64,000 nucleotides of DNA from Streptomyces cyaneofuscatus (GTDB lineage: Bacteria; Actinomycetota; Actinomycetes; Streptomycetales; Streptomycetaceae), in assembly GCF_000718135.1 (NCBI RefSeq), contig NZ_JOEM01000016.1, positions 62,001 to 126,000 of the forward strand, given 5' to 3'. Shown one piece after another: positions 17,398-26,406 of the stretch. The notes beneath the pieces were generated by a model. It worked only from the letters and a program-made list of their open reading frames with translations. It searched no databases and was not told the DNA's origin. The translations under genes and the position numbers were made by a program. How positions within the stretch are numbered: position 1 is the first letter of the stretch; each line of letters starts with the position of its first letter.

Positions 17398-19719
17398 ATG
17401 ACAGGACCCGCGGTCCCATTCCGCGAAATCGTTCTGAAGGTTCACAGCAGGTGCGATCTGGCCTGCGACCATTGTTATGTCTACGAACATGCTGATCAGA
17501 GCTGGCGAACCCGGCCGAAGACGATCTCTGACCATGTTGTTTCCCGGACGGCTCGACGCCTGGCCGAACACGCCAGGACCCACGCCCTGCCCTCCGTGAC
17601 AGTGATCCTGCACGGAGGGGAGCCCTTGCTCGCCGGACCGGCCCGACTGCGCCGCGTCTGCGAGGAGTTCACCTCGGCCCTCGCGGGCATCGCCGAGCTG
17701 GATCTGCGTATCCACACCAACGGCCTCCAGCTGAGCCCCCGTTACCTCGACCTGTTCGACGAGTTCGACGTCAAGGTGGGCATCTCCCTCGACGGCGACC
17801 GCGCCGCCAACGACCGTCACCGCCGCTACGCCGACGGGCGCAGCAGCCACCCCCTGGTCCTCAAGGCCGTGGAGCTGCTCCGGCAGGACCGCTACCGCCA
17901 TCTCGATCTCGGCCTCCTGTGCACGATCGACATCGCCAACGACCCGGTCGCCGTCCTCGACGCGCTCACCGGACTCGAACCGCCGCTCATCGACTTCCTC
18001 CTCCCGCACGCCACCTGGGACGAGCCGCCGCCGCGCCCGGACGGATCCCCCACCGCGTACGCCGAGTGGCTCCTCACCGTCTTCGACCGCTGGCAGGAGC
18101 AGGGGCGCCCGGTGCCGGTCCGCCTCTTCTCCTCGGTGCTCTCCACCCTGAGCGGCGGCCCCAGCCTCACCGAGTCCCTCGGGCTCGCCCCCACGGACCT
18201 GGTCGTCGTCGAGACCGACGGCCAGCTGGAACAGGTGGACTCCCTCAAGAGCGCCTACGAAGGCGCCGCGGCCACCGGGTTCGACGTCTTCACCCACAGC
18301 TTCGACGAGGTCGCGGCGCACCCCGGGGTCCGGGCGCGCCAGCTCGGCCTGGCCGGCGTCAGCGAGACCTGCCGCCGCTGCCCCGTCGTACGCTCGTGCG
18401 GCGGCGGGCTCTACACCCACCGCTACCGCTCGCCGGGCGGCTTCGACCACCCGTCCGTCTACTGCGCCGACCTGGCCGCGCTGATCCGGGGCATCGAGGA
18501 CCGGACTGCCGCCGCCACCGAGTCGCCCGCCGTCCGCGATCCCGACGAGCTGCTCGCCGCCCAGCAGGATCTGACCCGCACCCTGCTCGCCGCCCTCCAC
18601 GACGGCCTCGACGGCAGGGGCGGGGAGGCCTGGGAGACGGCGTGGGCGCTGGCCGCCGAGGTCGAGAGCGACCCGGCCGGGCAGGCGGCCCTCGACCTGG
18701 TCCTCGCCCACCCCTACACCCGCACCTGGCTGGTGGACGTCCTGGCGGCGGTACGGGCCGGCCGGCCGGTGGAAGGCCCCCCGGTGGAGCGGCTCGCCGC
18801 CACGGTGGCCGCCGCCGCCGTGCACGCCGGGCTCGGCCTGGCCGTCCCGGTGGTCCACCGCGACGGCCGCCTCTTCCTGCCGACGCTCGGGGAGGTCCGG
18901 GCCGGCGAGGCGGGGGGGACGGGCACGGCTCTGGTGCGGGCCGAGGGCGAGGGGTTCACCGTTCACACCGAAGGGGGCGCGCTGCGTATCGCGCGGGGCG
19001 AGGGGGAGGGGCCGTACTGGTCGCCCGTACGCCGCCTCGCGGCCGGGGGGCCCGGGGCCGTACGGGCGACCGACGGCCCCGGTCCCGTCCCCACCCCCGT
19101 ACTGGACGATCTCGATCCGTACCGCGCCTGCTTCGACACGCCCGCAGCCCAGCGGCTCTCCCCGTCGGCCGCCGATGCCTGGTCCGTCTCCCTCGCGGCC
19201 GCCTGGGAGCTGCTGGCCGAGACCGTGCCGGAGCAGGCGGCCGAGGCGGCGGCCGTCCTCACCACGCTCACCCCGCTCGCCGGGGGCGCGCCGGTCCAGG
19301 AGGGCCGCCACGGGTACGGGGCGCTGGGCATCGCGGCCGGGGGTGACGCCCACACCCTGGCGACCGCCCTGCTGCGCGGGTTCCGGCGGACGAAACTACG
19401 GGCCCTGGCCGAGGTCACGGACCTGTACGCGTCGGACGGTTCCTGGGATCATCGGATGCCCTGGCGGGAGGAGCGGGAGGGGCCCGTTCCGTTCTCCCGG
19501 CTGCTCTCGGAAACGTACGAACGGGTCGGGCTCGGCCTCTTCGCACCACGGTTCCTCGCCGGGGTCCCGCAAGCGCTCGACATGATCGAAGAGGCGGCCG
19601 AAACGACCGTCGACGGAAAGCAATTGCTCGCCGTGATGCGTAAAGAGATCAACGGTACACACGGGACATCCGGGAGGAACGGTTGCAAGACCGATGTGGA
19701 GCGCGCCGCAATGCGGTGA
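17398..19719 (+). CDS. fxsB: FxsB-family radical SAM/SPASM peptide maturase with degenerate HExxH-like domain
   Basis: A 773-aa protein. The N-terminus carries the radical SAM cluster motif CDLACDHC (C19, C23, C26), then HGGEPLL and the GISLDGDRAANDRHR strand. A SPASM-type auxiliary-cluster region follows with C325, C328 and C334 in CRRCPVVRSCGGG. Residues ~390-773 form a second domain corresponding to the HExxH peptide-modification domain often fused to or encoded beside FxsB. In this copy the expected motif position reads RGFRRTKL (residues 660-667) instead of HExxH, so the metal site appears lost. It should install the cyclophane on FxsA using SAM. It is in the fxsA operon, followed after 142 bases by fxsC. 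Confidence 0.85.
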   Translation: MTGPAVPFREIVLKVHSRCDLACDHCYVYEHADQSWRTRPKTISDHVVSRTARRLAEHARTHALPSVTVILHGGEPLLAGPARLRRVCEEFTSALAGIAELDLRIHTNGLQLSPRYLDLFDEFDVKVGISLDGDRAANDRHRRYADGRSSHPLVLKAVELLRQDRYRHLDLGLLCTIDIANDPVAVLDALTGLEPPLIDFLLPHATWDEPPPRPDGSPTAYAEWLLTVFDRWQEQGRPVPVRLFSSVLSTLSGGPSLTESLGLAPTDLVVVETDGQLEQVDSLKSAYEGAAATGFDVFTHSFDEVAAHPGVRARQLGLAGVSETCRRCPVVRSCGGGLYTHRYRSPGGFDHPSVYCADLAALIRGIEDRTAAATESPAVRDPDELLAAQQDLTRTLLAALHDGLDGRGGEAWETAWALAAEVESDPAGQAALDLVLAHPYTRTWLVDVLAAVRAGRPVEGPPVERLAATVAAAAVHAGLGLAVPVVHRDGRLFLPTLGEVRAGEAGGTGTALVRAEGEGFTVHTEGGALRIARGEGEGPYWSPVRRLAAGGPGAVRATDGPGPVPTPVLDDLDPYRACFDTPAAQRLSPSAADAWSVSLAAAWELLAETVPEQAAEAAAVLTTLTPLAGGAPVQEGRHGYGALGIAAGGDAHTLATALLRGFRRTKLRALAEVTDLYASDGSWDHRMPWREEREGPVPFSRLLSETYERVGLGLFAPRFLAGVPQALDMIEEAAETTVDGKQLLAVMRKEINGTHGTSGRNGCKTDVERAAMR

Positions 19720-19861
19720 ACAGGGGAACGCCTGACTGAAAAATGGCGTTCAATGACCGAACGGCAGGGGGGTGGAGTGCAGTCCGCTCCGGAATGATGA
19801 ATTCGCTCGCATTTCCTTTCCTCCTCCTCGGATGCGAGTGCTCACACAGGACGGGGGTCGT

Positions 19862-21178
19862 GTGCACGCATCGACGCAGCAGCGAGCGGCGGACCATCGA
19901 CCGTACTTCTTTCTGAGCTACGCCCACACGCCGGGCCACGGCAGCGGAACGGACCCCGATATGTGGGTCGAACGCCTTTTCCGTGACCTGTGCGGCCATG
20001 TGCTGGCCATGACGGACCTTCCCGCAGGCGCGTCCCCCGGCTTCATGGACCGCGAGATACGCTCCGGCGAGGGCTGGTCGGAACGGCTCGGCGAAGTCCT
20101 CGCCACCTGCCGGGTCTTCGTCCCGCTGTTCTCGCCGCGCTACTTCGCCAGCGAGATGTGTGGCAAGGAGTGGCACGCCTTCGAGCAGCGCGCCATCCAC
20201 CACCGGGCCCGCTCCAACCAGCCCGCCGAGGCGATCGTCCCGGCCCTGTGGGTGCCGGTACCGCCGAGCCAACTCCCGGGCTCGGCCGAGCGGTTACAGT
20301 TCAACCACCGCGACTTCGGGGACCGGTACGTCACCGACGGGCTCTACGGCCTCATCAAGCTCAGACTCTTCGCCCAGGAATACGAACGGGCCGTCTACGA
20401 ACTGGCCAAGCGCATCGTCCGCGTCGCCGACACCGTCCGCATCGACACCGGCAGACCCGTCGACTACCGTCTCGCCCCCAGCGCCTTCGGCTCCCCCAGC
20501 AGCGGGGTCGGCGCCCCCCGGCCGATGCGGATCACCATCGCCGCACCCACCCGCCACGACCTGCCCGACGGGCGCATCGGCGACTACTACGGCGACCACC
20601 CGCAGGACTGGAACCCCTACCATCCGGCCGCCGCCCGCCCGCTCGCCTATGTCGCCGAGGAGCTGGTGCGCTCGCTCAACTACCAGGCCCAGATCACCTC
20701 GTTCGACGAGGAGTCGGGCCGGCCCGAGGGGAAGTCCCCGCCCACCACCCCCGAGATCCTCCTCGTCGACCGCTGGGCCCTCCAGGACGAGGACCGCCGC
20801 CGCAGGCTCGCCGCCTTCGACGCGGAGGACCGGCCCTGGGTGACCATGGTCGTGCCGTGGAGCCGCGAGGACCACCAGAGCCGGGCGGCGGAGGCCGAAC
20901 TGACCGAGAAGCTCGAAGCGACCATGCCGGCCAAGATGCGCCACGGACGGACCTTCTGCCGCGCCGCGGCCAGGGGGGTGCCCACGATGGAGGCGTTCGG
21001 CCAGATCCTGCCCCAGGTCGTCGAGGTCGCCGCCCAGCAGTACCTCAAGCACGCGAAGGCCTACCCGCCGGTCACCGGCGGAGGGCACGGCGAACGGACC
21101 CGGCTGACGGGACCCATGGGCCACACCAGCTACACACCCGACCCGCACGACCCTGCGACGGAAGCGGAGGACCTATGA
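19862..21178 (+). CDS. fxsC: FxsC, TIR-like protein of the FxSxx-COOH system
   Basis: A 438-aa protein. Residues ~15-190 form a TIR-like domain: YFFLSYAHTPG as the first strand, MDREIRSGEGW, CRVFVPLFSPRYFASEMCGKEW with a Glu where TIR NADases hold theirs. Then a less defined region (residues ~215-390) has a second Rossmann-like segment, MRITIAAPTRHDLP. This is the FxsC layout as I know it. I place the start at GTG 19862, where GGGGG is 4 bases upstream and the TIR domain follows directly. An ATG at 19832 lacks an RBS. Its stop overlaps the start of fxsT by four bases. Whether the TIR cleaves NAD is not known. Confidence 0.82.
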   Translation: MHASTQQRAADHRPYFFLSYAHTPGHGSGTDPDMWVERLFRDLCGHVLAMTDLPAGASPGFMDREIRSGEGWSERLGEVLATCRVFVPLFSPRYFASEMCGKEWHAFEQRAIHHRARSNQPAEAIVPALWVPVPPSQLPGSAERLQFNHRDFGDRYVTDGLYGLIKLRLFAQEYERAVYELAKRIVRVADTVRIDTGRPVDYRLAPSAFGSPSSGVGAPRPMRITIAAPTRHDLPDGRIGDYYGDHPQDWNPYHPAAARPLAYVAEELVRSLNYQAQITSFDEESGRPEGKSPPTTPEILLVDRWALQDEDRRRRLAAFDAEDRPWVTMVVPWSREDHQSRAAEAELTEKLEATMPAKMRHGRTFCRAAARGVPTMEAFGQILPQVVEVAAQQYLKHAKAYPPVTGGGHGERTRLTGPMGHTSYTPDPHDPATEAEDL

Positions 21179-24100
21179 GTGCCGGTCGTGACGGGCGCAT
21201 CGTCACCTTCTACTCCTACAAGGGCGGCACGGGGCGCACCATGGCCCTGGCCAACACCGCCTGGATCCTCGCCGCCAACGGCAAGCGGGTGCTGGCCGTC
21301 GACTGGGACCTGGAGGCACCCGGACTCCACCGGTTCTTCCACCCCTTCCTCGACCCCGCCACCCTCGGCGCCACCACCGGCGTGATCGACCTGATCACCG
21401 AGTACGCCTGGGCCGCGACCAGCCCCGCCCAGCGCGCGGAGGACTGGCACCGCGACTACGCCCGCATCCAGCCGCACGCCGTATCGCTGACCCCGGAGGC
21501 GCTCGGCTGGGAGTTCCCGCAGGGCGGCACCCTCGACTTCGTCTCCGCCGGACGGCAGAACCGCGAGTACAGCGCGACCGTCTCCACCTTCGACTGGGAC
21601 AACTTCTACGACCGGCTCGGCGGCGGCCACTTCTTCGACGCGCTGCGCGAGGACATGAAGGCCAACTACGACTACGTCCTCATCGACAGCCGGACCGGCC
21701 TCAGCGACATCGCCGACATCTGCACCGTCCACCTCCCAGACGTCCTCGTCGACTGCTTCACCCTCAGCGACCAGTCCATCGACGGCGCGGCCTCCGTCGC
21801 CCGCCAGATCGCCGAGCGCTACACCGGCCGGCCCATCTCCATCTTCCCCGTCCCCATGCGCATCGACGAGGGCGAGAAGGAGAAGGCGGACGCCGGACGG
21901 GCCCTGGCCCGGCTCAAGTTCGACCGGCTGCCCCGCGACCTGTCCGGCGACGAACTCACCGCCTACTGGGGCGCGGTGGAGATCCCCTACCGCCCGTACT
22001 ACGCGTACGAGGAGACGCTGGCCACCTTCGGCGACGAGGCCGGGCTCACCAACTCCCTCCTCTCCGCCTTCGAGCGGCTCGCCGCCGTCATCACCGACCG
22101 CGAGATCACCTCGATGCCCCCGGTCGGCGAAGAGGTACGCCTGCGGATCCGCGACGCCTTCACCCGGCGCCGGCCCGCCCTGCCCGCCGACCTCTTCCTC
22201 AGCTATGTGGCGGAGAACCGGATGTGGGCCGACTGGATCGAATCGGTCCTCACCCGGGCCGGGTTCCGGGTCGTCCCGCGCGACGTCTCCGCCGAACCGG
22301 TCTCCCCGGAACCGGCGGTCACCCCCGCGAGCGCCGCCCGTACCGTGGTGCTGCTCTCCAGCGCCTACCTCAAGTCGCAGCGCGCGGTCGACCTCTGGGA
22401 GCGAGCCGTCGCCGAGGACCCGGGCGGCGGCCGGCGTCAGCTGCTGCCGCTGCGCGTCGGGGACGTACGGCTGTCCGCCCCGTACATCGACCGGAACCCG
22501 GTCGATCTCTTCCGGCTGGACGAGGTGCACGCCACCACCGCCCTGATGCGCGCCCTGGACCGGCCGGTGCAGCCCGCCGACGGGGTCTCGCCCGGACCGC
22601 GCTTCCCCGGCACCGTCCCGAGGATCTGGAACGTACCGCCCCGCAACCCGGGATTCACCGGCCGCTCCCTCGTCCTGGAGCGGATGCGCGACCAGCTCGG
22701 CGGCGGCATGGCCGTCGTCCTGCCGCAGCCCCAGACCCTGTACGGACTCGGCGGCGTCGGCAAGACCCAGGTCGCCCTGGAGTACGTGCACCGCTTCATG
22801 GCCGACTACGACCTGGTCTGGTGGATATCGTCCGAGCAGGGCGACGACGTGGTCGCCGCGCTCGCCGAACTCGCCGTCCGGCTCGGCGCCCAGGGCGGCG
22901 AGGACATGGCGGCCGCCTCCCAGGAAGCCGTCGACCTGCTGCGGCGCGGCGTGCCGTCGGACCGCTGGCTGCTGGTCTTCGACAACGCCGACGACCCCGA
23001 GGCGCTGCGCCGCTACTTCCCGCAGGGCGGCTCCGGCCACATCCTGGTGACCTCCCGCAACCAGAGCTGGTCCCAGCACGGGGACGCGCTGCCCGTCGAC
23101 GTCTTCCTGCGGGAGGAGTCGATCGAACACCTCCAGCGCCGGGCCTCCGGGCTGACCGACGACGAAGCCGACCAGGTGGCCACCGCCCTGGGCGACCTGC
23201 CGCTCGCCGTCGAGCAGGCGGCTGCCTGGATCGCGGAGACCGCGACCCCCATCGACACCTACCTCGAACAGCTCGCCCGCCAGGCGCCCCAGGTGCTCTC
23301 CCTCAACCAGCCCGCCGGCTACCCGGAACCGGTCGCCGCGACCTGGAACATCTCCATCGCCCGGCTCAAGGAACGCTCGCCCGCCGCGGTGCGCCTCCTC
23401 CAGCTCTGCGCCTTCTTCGCCCCCGAGCCGATCTCCGCGAACCTGCTCTACAGCAAGGAGATGATCGAGGCGCTGAAGCCGTACGACTCCTCGCTCCAGG
23501 AGAAGCTGGTGCTGGGCCGGGTCATCCGGGAGATCGGCCGGTTCGCCCTGGCCAAGGTCGACCAGGTCTCCAACTCCATCCAGGTGCACCGCCTCGTCCA
23601 GGCCGTCATCAAGGCGCAGCTCTCCGAGGAGGAGCAGCGCGAGGCCCGGCACGTCGTCCACCGCATCCTGGCCGGCGCCCGGCCCGACGACGACGAGCCG
23701 ATCGACAACCCGGAGACCTGGCCGCGCTTCGCCACGATCTGGCCGCACCTCGGCCCCTCCGACGCCCGCCACTGCAAGGAGCCGGAGACCCGCAGGCTCC
23801 TGATCGACCGGGTCCGCTACCTCTGGAAGCGCGGGGACGTCAGGACCGCGGGGGCGCTGGGGGAGGAGCTGCGGCAGACCTGGCTGGAGATGCTGGGCGA
23901 GCGTGACCTGCAGTACCTCTACCTCTGCTTCCACCTCTCCAACATCCTGCGCACGCGCGGGCGTTACGTGGAGGCGAAGGAACTGGACGAGTTCACCCTG
24001 GACCGCCAGCGGGAGGTGCTCGGCCCCGAGCACCCGCACACGTACATGACCACCAGCAGCCTGGCGATCGATCTGGGGCTGCTCGGGGACTACGGCCGGG

Positions 24101-25107
24101 CGATCGAGCTGGCCACCGAGGCCCACGACGGCTTCAGCCAGATCTTCCACGACTCGCACCCCAGGACCCTGGCGGCCGCCAACAACCTGGCCCTGAACCT
24201 GCGCAGCATCGGCCAGTACGCCCGGGCCCGCGAGATCGACCAGGACGTCTACGACCGGCGCACCGAGGTGCTCGGCGCGAAGCACCCCTACTCCCTCTCC
24301 TCCGCGATGAACCTCGCCCGCGACCTGCGCGAGGTGGGGCGGTACGAGGACTCCGTGGGCCTGCTCAGCCGCACCTACGAGAGCTTCAAGGAGACGCTCG
24401 GCCGCACCTACCCGACGACGCTGAGCGCGGCCAAGAGCCTGGCGGTGTCGCTGCGGCGGGCCGGCCGGTTCGAGGACGCCCACCGGCTGACGGTCGCCAC
24501 CCGCGCCCGCTACCGGGCCAAGTACACCTCCGCCAACCCCGACTCGCTGGCCTGCGACCTCAACCTGGCGGCCGACCTGTTCGCCGCCGGGGACGCGGTC
24601 GGGGCCAGGGACACCGCCCAGGAGGTGGTCGACCAGTACATGAAGGTGCCGGGGGAGAAGCACCCGTACACCCTGGCCGCCCAGAACAACCTGGGCGTCT
24701 ACCTCTCGGGGACCGGGGAGGCGGAGCGGTCGGAGAAGATCCTGACGCTGGTGGTGGCCTCGATGCGGGAGCGGTTCGGCCGGGAACATCCGAACACGCT
24801 CTTCTGCGTCATGAACCTGGCCAACGCCACGGCGGACCGCGGCGATCTGCCCCTGGTCCTGGAGACGGAACAGCGGCTGGCGACCCAGCTGACGGCGGCG
24901 CTGGGGGCCCACCACCCCGAGACCCTGGCGATGATCTCGAACATGGCGGTCACGCTGGACGCGATGGGGCGCGAGGAGGAGGCGGCACAGCTGCGGTCCG
25001 AACTGCTGGGCGAGCTGGCCCGGCAGCTCGGCGACGAGCACCCGCTGACCCAGATCGCCCGGGACGAGCGGCGCTTCCGGCGCGAACTGGAACCGCTGGC
25101 GGTGTGA
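21175..25107 (+). CDS. fxsT: FxsT: KGGVGR ATPase-TIR-NB-ARC-TPR protein of the FxSxx-COOH system
   Basis: A 1310-aa multidomain protein. Residues 1-~310 are a MinD/ParA-like module with the KGGVGR-type loop YSYKGGTGR (K16-R21) and DWDLEAPG. Residues ~335-470 form a TIR-like domain (DLFLSYVAENRMWADWIE, VVLLSSAYLKS). Residues ~510-830 are an NB-ARC/STAND ATPase with P-loop LYGLGGVGKTQ, WLLVFDNADD and HILVTSRNQSW. Residues ~890-1290 are about nine 42-residue TPRs of the kinesin-light-chain type, each with LG..HP.TL. It is translationally coupled to fxsC (ATGA). The architecture is that of a switch: TPRs sense, NB-ARC oligomerises, TIR acts. The ligand may be the FxsA peptide, an inference. Confidence 0.88.
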   Translation: MSAGRDGRIVTFYSYKGGTGRTMALANTAWILAANGKRVLAVDWDLEAPGLHRFFHPFLDPATLGATTGVIDLITEYAWAATSPAQRAEDWHRDYARIQPHAVSLTPEALGWEFPQGGTLDFVSAGRQNREYSATVSTFDWDNFYDRLGGGHFFDALREDMKANYDYVLIDSRTGLSDIADICTVHLPDVLVDCFTLSDQSIDGAASVARQIAERYTGRPISIFPVPMRIDEGEKEKADAGRALARLKFDRLPRDLSGDELTAYWGAVEIPYRPYYAYEETLATFGDEAGLTNSLLSAFERLAAVITDREITSMPPVGEEVRLRIRDAFTRRRPALPADLFLSYVAENRMWADWIESVLTRAGFRVVPRDVSAEPVSPEPAVTPASAARTVVLLSSAYLKSQRAVDLWERAVAEDPGGGRRQLLPLRVGDVRLSAPYIDRNPVDLFRLDEVHATTALMRALDRPVQPADGVSPGPRFPGTVPRIWNVPPRNPGFTGRSLVLERMRDQLGGGMAVVLPQPQTLYGLGGVGKTQVALEYVHRFMADYDLVWWISSEQGDDVVAALAELAVRLGAQGGEDMAAASQEAVDLLRRGVPSDRWLLVFDNADDPEALRRYFPQGGSGHILVTSRNQSWSQHGDALPVDVFLREESIEHLQRRASGLTDDEADQVATALGDLPLAVEQAAAWIAETATPIDTYLEQLARQAPQVLSLNQPAGYPEPVAATWNISIARLKERSPAAVRLLQLCAFFAPEPISANLLYSKEMIEALKPYDSSLQEKLVLGRVIREIGRFALAKVDQVSNSIQVHRLVQAVIKAQLSEEEQREARHVVHRILAGARPDDDEPIDNPETWPRFATIWPHLGPSDARHCKEPETRRLLIDRVRYLWKRGDVRTAGALGEELRQTWLEMLGERDLQYLYLCFHLSNILRTRGRYVEAKELDEFTLDRQREVLGPEHPHTYMTTSSLAIDLGLLGDYGRAIELATEAHDGFSQIFHDSHPRTLAAANNLALNLRSIGQYARAREIDQDVYDRRTEVLGAKHPYSLSSAMNLARDLREVGRYEDSVGLLSRTYESFKETLGRTYPTTLSAAKSLAVSLRRAGRFEDAHRLTVATRARYRAKYTSANPDSLACDLNLAADLFAAGDAVGARDTAQEVVDQYMKVPGEKHPYTLAAQNNLGVYLSGTGEAERSEKILTLVVASMRERFGREHPNTLFCVMNLANATADRGDLPLVLETEQRLATQLTAALGAHHPETLAMISNMAVTLDAMGREEEAAQLRSELLGELARQLGDEHPLTQIARDERRFRRELEPLAV

Positions 25108-25134
25108 GGGAGGTCCTCTCGGCAGCCTGCCCGG

Positions 25135-26043
25135 TCACCCCGTCGCCGTGGCGGGCAGCGGCTCGCCCGGGTCCTCCCGTTCGTCCAGCAGCCAGTTGAG
25201 GATGCGGGGGAGTACGGCGAGCGCGTCGAAGTGCGCCGCCGCCGGTTCCAGTACGGCGGTGGCGCCCGGGATCTGCCCGGCGAGCCAGCGGGAGTGGCCC
25301 ACCGGCGAGAACACGTCCTTCACCCCGTGCCAGAGCAGCACCCGGCCGGTGATGTGGGCCGGGTCGAACCCCCACGGGCTGCAGAACGCGATGGCGTCGT
25401 CGATCCAGCCGTACGCCGACGTGCGCAGCCCCTCGCTGTAGTTGCGCAGCAGCATGGACCGGATCCCCGCGTCGTTGACCACCATCCGGTCGGAGTCGGT
25501 CAGCTCCCGGCGCAGATCGTCCAGGAGCCGGACCGGGTCCTGCCGGATCTGCGCCGAGCGGACGATGAAGGACTCCGCGAGAGAGTCCGGGTCGGCGGCG
25601 GCCGTGGAGTACGCGAGCACGTTGGAGGCGGCCATCCCGTCGAACCAGTCGAGACCGGCCGCGCCCCAGGGGGCCAGCGTCACCAGGGCGGCGGTACGGG
25701 TCACCCGATCGGGCAGCAGCGCCGCGCAGGCCAGCGCGTGCGGGGCCCCGCCGGAGCGGCCGACCACGGCGAACCGCTCCAGCCCCAGCGAGTCGGCGAT
25801 CGCCCGGACGTCCTCGACGACATCGCTGACCCGGCGGCCCTCCTGCCGGTCGCTGCCGCCGTACCCCGGGCGGTCGTAGGTGATCAGTTGCGTACGGCGC
25901 TGATAGAGGACCATGCCGCGAGGAGCGGGCCCGAGCCGGCTGCCCGGCGTCCCATGGAGCAGGAACACCGGTCTGCCCCGGGGGTCCCCCAGCCGCTCCA
26001 CCATCAGATGCCGCCCGTCCGCCGCGCGCACCCGATTGCGCAC
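25135..26043 (-). CDS. Alpha/beta hydrolase
   Basis: A 302-aa cytoplasmic alpha/beta-hydrolase of the epoxide-hydrolase/haloperoxidase-like group. The oxyanion loop HGTPGSR is near residue 30, the nucleophile elbow VVGRSGGAPH near residue 93, the acid in WHGVKDVFSP near 245 and the catalytic His in AAAHFDAL near 275. GTG start with AGGAGG upstream. The substrate is unknown. It converges on fxsT, with 27 bases between the stop codons, and has its own promoter in the 26.0-26.4 kb gap. Nothing ties it functionally to Fxs. Confidence 0.82.
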   Translation of the reverse strand: MRNRVRAADGRHLMVERLGDPRGRPVFLLHGTPGSRLGPAPRGMVLYQRRTQLITYDRPGYGGSDRQEGRRVSDVVEDVRAIADSLGLERFAVVGRSGGAPHALACAALLPDRVTRTAALVTLAPWGAAGLDWFDGMAASNVLAYSTAAADPDSLAESFIVRSAQIRQDPVRLLDDLRRELTDSDRMVVNDAGIRSMLLRNYSEGLRTSAYGWIDDAIAFCSPWGFDPAHITGRVLLWHGVKDVFSPVGHSRWLAGQIPGATAVLEPAAAHFDALAVLPRILNWLLDEREDPGEPLPATATG

Positions 26044-26406
26044 CCGCGCCTCCTCAGCTCGGTTCCCCCCGGCGTCTGCCGACCTTTCGATGATGACCCA
26101 TCAGGGCGGCAACCGGCACTCCCCGTCGGTTCCTTGTCGACGGCCGGCCAGCCCTTCGTGGGGGCGAAAACCGGACAGGACTAGTCCTCACCCAGGGGCG
26201 GTCGATGGTTGCACCGAGTGTTCGCAAACGGAACCGACATGGCATGACCCGCGGTAAGTGAACATCGCGCGGGTGAAGCGTCGGTGTCGTGTGCACGTCC
26301 GGAAGTCGGCCTTGTGTGCTCCCGGCCCTGTCGGAATAGTGAGCGCCCCATCCTCCGTGTACGAGCACCCCACTTGCTCCGTGCACGGCCCCACAGGAGG
26401 TCGAAG
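26044..26406. other. Intergenic region between hydrolase and sprD
   Basis: This 363-base gap contains the divergent promoters of the hydrolase and sprD. The sprD frame stays open upstream of its start as far as 26284, and the translated stretch [17 protein letters not shown] looks conserved with what I recall of the S. griseus entry. However, there is no start with an RBS here, so I read it as 5' UTR. No RNA gene or terminator seen. Confidence 0.45.

Noticed and set aside
21130..25041. A 1300-codon open frame on the minus strand opposite fxsT
   Set aside because: Arises from the high GC of the plus-strand gene; composition is Gly/Val/Asp/Arg-rich without domains, and fxsT on the other strand has clear motifs throughout.
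26284..26406. Upstream N-terminal extension of streptogrisin D
   Set aside because: The frame is open, but the only good RBS (AGGAGG 26395-26400) sits before TTG 26407, which gives a proper signal peptide.
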